Source: VRUE01 sp963819755 (GTDB taxonomy: Bacteria; Actinomycetota; Thermoleophilia; Solirubrobacterales; 70-9). Taken from it: 64,000 nucleotides of DNA. A model generated the notes under the pieces. That model was not told the origin of the DNA, searched no databases, and worked only from the letters and a program-made list of their open reading frames with translations. Made by a program: the position numbers and the translations under genes. The stretch covers positions 1,674,001-1,738,000 of the forward strand of contig CAWFXB010000002.1 of assembly GCA_963819755.1 (NCBI GenBank). Direction: 5' to 3'. Shown piece by piece: positions 61,090 to 64,000 of the stretch (its first letter is position 1; each line of letters begins with the position of its first letter).

Positions 61090-61162
61090 AAGAAGCCATT
61101 ATCGACGCATCGGCCGGGTGAGGCAATTGCTTTAGAAAGCAAGCGCGCGTAGGGCGAGCGCG

Positions 61163-61825
61163 TTAACCGCCGACCACCTGCGGCTGCCCGACAACAAGGT
61201 GGTCCCAGATCGCGCTGCCCGACCACCAGGTGCCGTCGTAGTCGATATCCATCTCGTATTCGACGGCATCCGCATTGGTCGCGGTCACGGCAAAGCGAGC
61301 TCTGTATTTGCCGACCGGGAGGGCGTTTCGATTCGCGCCCGGCTCGGGTTTGACGACGACGCTCGCCGCAAACCCGGCGGTTCCGTCGGCCGATACAGGA
61401 TGGACTGGGTCCATCAGGAAGAGCAGGGTGATGTGCCGATCGACCCCGGGGGCCACTGTAAGCCTGGTCCCGCCAACCCCAGACCACTCGAGGCAGCGAT
61501 TCTCGAATTGGAGGGGCTGCCCAGTAGAGCGATTCGACATCTCGATGAAGAGGACCTCGACGTCCGTGGCAGCATCTCTTCCGGCTTCGTTGTGGATCCG
61601 GGGCAAGATCCAATGAGACAGACCGCGTCCGTGGGTGGGGACGTCGGTCATGGCATCGAAATCGCTTAGAGGATCGAATGTGACCGTCAGCCTTGGTCGC
61701 CGCCTGCTCTCTCGCCACGGGATGATGAAGAGAGCTGTGAGCACGGCGCCGATCGTCGCCACCGCGCTGAGAATCGCTGCTCCGGTCAGGACCCACTCTT
61801 GGGTTGTTGTTGCCGCCCACACCAC
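61163..61825 (-). CDS. Hypothetical protein with one N-terminal membrane helix
   Basis: 220 aa from a GTG at 61825-61823. A short N-terminus and a helix (GAAILSAVATIGAVLTALFII) are followed by a beta-rich region (RLTVTFDPLSD, ATDVEVLFIEMSNRST, LTVAPGVDRHITLLFLMDP, VGKYRARFAVTATNADAVEYEMDIDYDG) that reads like an Ig-type sandwich. Frequent in actinobacterial accessory regions in my recollection, without known function. It is read leftward towards the NYN gene and may share its transcript. Confidence 0.65.
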   Translation of the reverse strand: MVWAATTTQEWVLTGAAILSAVATIGAVLTALFIIPWRESRRRPRLTVTFDPLSDFDAMTDVPTHGRGLSHWILPRIHNEAGRDAATDVEVLFIEMSNRSTGQPLQFENRCLEWSGVGGTRLTVAPGVDRHITLLFLMDPVHPVSADGTAGFAASVVVKPEPGANRNALPVGKYRARFAVTATNADAVEYEMDIDYDGTWWSGSAIWDHLVVGQPQVVGG

Positions 61826-61996
61826 AAACCGGAGGCTAGCTGGCCTCGCTCAAAGCATCACAAGATTTAGTCGCGATCAATCGCCGCCACCGCCGCCCGC
61901 CCCATAACCAAGAAGCCCCGCCCCAGGGTCAGCTCGCGATCACGTCACGCTTGCCCCCTTGGGCTCCCTCTCTCGGGGGGTTAGGCTGCCGTCTAC

Positions 61997-62700
61997 ATGG
62001 CCGATGCCGAGATCCAGCCGGACGAGCAAGACGCTCAACCAACGAAAATCGATCCAGTCGGAGAGAGCGAGCACGTTGCGCCAACCTTTTGGCAGGACTC
62101 ATTCCACTGCATGCATTGTGGCGTGCTGGCCCAGCAGACCTGGCGATCAACGCGATTCGCAGAAGGCAGTCCCTTCGAAGGCATCACGCCTGGTGTCTTT
62201 GTCTGTATTTGCCAGAACTGCACCTCCCGGTCGATCTGGAAACAGGAGGACGGTCGCTGTCTCGATCCTGTCGTCGGGGGTGGCCCGCGGCCCCATGTCG
62301 AGATGCCAGAGGACGTTAAAGACGACTACGATGAGGCCCGCACTATCGTCACCGTGTCCCCGCGCGGGCCTGCGCTCTCCTGCGGCTCGCGGTCCAAAAG
62401 CTTTGTGTCGACCTGGGTGAGGGCGGCAAGAACATCAACGACGACATCGCCAGCCTCGTCGCGAAGGGTCTGCCGGCCGAAGTTCAGGAAGCGCTGGACG
62501 CCTTGCGCGTGATCGGCAACAACGCCGTTCACCCGGGCGAGCTTGACCTTACGGACGACACAGAGACTGCAACCGGCTTGTTCAACCTTCTGAACTTCGT
62601 GGTGCAGGACCGGATCGCCGCGCCCAAGGAACGGCAAAAGCTGTTCGCAAAGCTTCCGCAGAAGGCGGTCGCCGCCATTAAGAAGCGAGACGGCAGCTAA
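61997..62700 (+). pseudogene. DUF4145-type protein gene with a single-base frameshift
   Basis: The frame starts at ATG 61997 and encodes a Cys-containing N-terminus (HCMHCGVLAQ, VCICQNC, zinc-binding-like) then DDYDEARTIVTVSPRG. There it leaves the family sequence; the other frame continues exactly as expected: ACALLRLAVQKLCVDLGEGG, then NINDDIASLVAKG and ALDALRVIGNNAVHPGELD, to the stop at 62700. One G missing from the GGG run at 62366-62368 would join them into about 234 aa. Either a real mutation or an assembly error in a G run. Confidence 0.75.
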
Positions 62701-63041
62701 CACCCCAAAACCAAGAAAGCCCGGTCAGGTTTGGACCCTGCCGGACTTCTCGCGCGAGACTCTTGGGAGCGACCTTCGGAACGTCCCTTCCCGCCTGATA
62801 GGCGGCAAAATCTAGGCGGCTGTACCTGGTCGCTCCCAGGCCTTGGCCGTCGCGAAGCTCGAGTGCCACTGGCGGCTCGATCCGCACAGATATTTAAGCA
62901 TGTACCCCGACAGACTTTCGTCCCCAATCTTCAGCCAGCGCCCCCAATCGCTCCTCAACCTCCGTTTGGAGCCAGCCCACGTTGGCTGTAACGGCATCGC
63001 CATTGGTGAATGCCGGTTCCAGCCAACAGGAAAGGCCAAGG
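62701..63041. other. Intergenic stretch with no clear gene
   Basis: About 340 nt. An imperfect hairpin with CCGG/CAGG arms follows the DUF4145 stop (62718-62748). A short leftward frame near 62815-63000 exists, but two overlapping frames look equally protein-like, so I do not call one. Confidence 0.4.
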
Positions 63042-63290
63042 GTGAACAGCCACCTCGCGGCGCTCGCTGCCGCGATTGGCTTCATCCTTGGCGGCATCGC
63101 CAGCGGCCAGGCCGGCACGGCCTCTTGCGTTTCTTGGCGGTCGTGACCGCGGCCTGCGCAGGCGCTTCGCGCTATGCGGCGGTCCTTCTCAATCGCGACC
63201 AAACCGAGATCGAACGCGCGACCGCCATGGGCTTCTACGCTGGCGTCCTGGTCAGCGCGGTGTTCCTAGCTCTAACCACTTCATCCGTTA
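63042..63290 (+). pseudogene. Small membrane protein gene, apparently frameshifted
   Basis: GTG at 63042 with a strong AGGAAAGG site (63028-63035). The first frame reads MNSHLAALAAAIGFILGGIASGQAG and then turns into unlikely sequence with a stop. Another frame takes over near 63115 (HGLLRFLAVVTAACAGASRY, then AAVLLNRDQTEIERATAMGFYAGVLVSAVFLALTTSS). Joined, they give an 80-90 aa protein with three membrane segments. A one-base error or mutation in the GGCCGGCACGG stretch explains it. The end is uncertain. Confidence 0.4.
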
Positions 63291-63468
63291 GGAACGAGCC
63301 TGCACCTTGGAGCAAGCCGGCGCTTGGCGTCCCGCTTGCCTCCGAGTCGGCCTCGCCGTCGCCGCTTAGCGGCGGGAGCGAGGCCGACTCCGTCCGAGCA
63401 GAGCGCAGCTCCGCGAGGAAAAAATCTCATCCGACCCCCTCTCACCTTGTACCAGGGTCCGCCTCCCT

Positions 63469-63490
63469 GATGGGACATCACAGTCCCATC
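63469..63490. promoter_or_regulatory. Palindrome upstream of the right-edge gene
   Basis: Arms GATGGGAC and GTCCCATC separated by ATCACA, about 107 nt before the ATG at 63597. Half-site TATGGGACAT recurs at 63589-63598 over the start codon. A possible operator for autoregulation. Confidence 0.35.
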
Positions 63491-63596
63491 CCCTTCCCGC
63501 TCCCAGGCGGCCCTCGCCCCCCTACACCCCCAACCCGCCCGACATTTTCACCCCTTGTGGGCGTCCCCATTCGGGCCCTTCCTCCGTCTATGGGAC

Positions 63597-64000
63597 ATGG
63601 CCCCCTCGCCAGCGCCCCAAAGCCCAGACCGCGAGCTCCTCGCCTACATCGGCCGCCACGGTGTCCTCACCGTCGAGCATGTCATCGCCGCCCTTGACCT
63701 GCCCCGCACCACCGCCTACCGTCACATCTCCTCCTGCATCGAGGGCCGTCTGCTCGAGCGCTTCTCCCTCACCCACTCAAAGCTGCCGCTCCTGCGCGCC
63801 ACCCGACGGGGACTCCGCTACGCCGGCCTCACCAACCTCCCCAGCGCCGAGGTCTCCCTCTCCTCCCTCGACCATCGCCTGCGCTGCGCCTCCACCGCCC
63901 AGCTGCTCCTCGAAGAGTTTCCCCTCGCCACCGTCCTCTCCGAGCGCGACATCCGCGCCCGCGAGCGCAGCTCAGGCCAGCTCATCGCCAGCGCCCGCCT
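63597..64000 (+). CDS. Winged-helix protein resembling replication-relaxation family, 3'-partial
   Basis: The frame is open from ATG 63597 to the window end (134 codons). It starts with a helix-turn-helix: DRELLAYIGRHGVLTVEHVI, then AALDLPRTTAYRHISSCIEGRLLERFSL, followed by LLRATRRGLRYAGL and DHRLRCASTAQLLLEEFP, ending in LSERDIRARERSSGQL. This order is like replication-relaxation proteins that accompany conjugative or integrative elements in actinobacteria. Such genes usually lie beside VirD4/TraG-like genes, which would be expected just beyond the window. The call is moderate because the gene is cut. Confidence 0.6.
   Translation, partial: MAPSPAPQSPDRELLAYIGRHGVLTVEHVIAALDLPRTTAYRHISSCIEGRLLERFSLTHSKLPLLRATRRGLRYAGLTNLPSAEVSLSSLDHRLRCASTAQLLLEEFPLATVLSERDIRARERSSGQLIASAR

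Noticed and set aside
62812..63039. A leftward small gene in the gap after the DUF4145 gene.
   Set aside because: Two overlapping frames look equally plausible and neither has a ribosome-binding site or a recognisable family.

Overview
The window is high-GC bacterial chromosome. It resembles a soil actinobacterium of the Thermoleophilia/Solirubrobacterales type. That placement is an inference from gene content and style: many GTG/TTG starts, ATGA-type gene overlaps, large exported beta-propeller proteins and families of exported cysteine-rich proteins that I associate with that group. No rRNA or tRNA gene was seen, so the lineage is not proven.

Layout. 1-9.1 kb is nutrient uptake: the 3' part of a sulfate-type ABC ATPase (cysA), then a tightly overlapping phosphate operon (pstS-pstC-pstA-pstB). 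The operon runs on into a small lipoprotein, two zinc-ribbon proteins, a phosphoesterase-fold protein that has lost its metal ligands, and a cysteine-free Rrf2 regulator. 9.1-25.1 kb holds housekeeping and small membrane genes: a MoxR ATPase/VWA pair, a lipoprotein, two CaCA exchangers, an HD protein, a HipA-like pseudokinase, a VSR/DUF559-type nuclease gene flanked by two 43-nt palindromic elements, a cupin, recD2, a VTT-domain protein and an exported S8 protease. 25.1-35.3 kb holds a cold-shock gene, a third 43-nt palindrome, typA, an exported cysteine-rich protein, an acyl-CoA dehydrogenase with a TetR-type operator, bcp, an AAA/DUF4143 ATPase, a GNAT-like protein and pilT.

35.3-56.0 kb is the most striking part. 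Three copies of a small exported cysteine-rich gene share one upstream leader with a 26-nt palindrome. The last two copies each precede a promoter and a pair of very large exported proteins (about 1800 aa and 960-1150 aa). The whole set forms a tandem duplication of about 9.5 kb. The copies are identical over kilobases but interrupted by sharply bounded divergent patches, and the second large protein has a different C-terminal half in each copy.

56.0-64.0 kb is accessory DNA: a toxin-antitoxin-like pair with a leader peptide, an IS21-family element with an internally frameshifted istA, imperfect tandem repeats, a NYN-domain nuclease, frameshifted genes (DUF4145 and a small membrane protein) and, at the right edge, the start of a winged-helix protein resembling replication-relaxation proteins of conjugative elements.

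Across the window, exported proteins use almost only GAA for glutamate, while cytosolic proteins use mainly GAG. I hand-counted this for one pair of genes; the rest is by reading.
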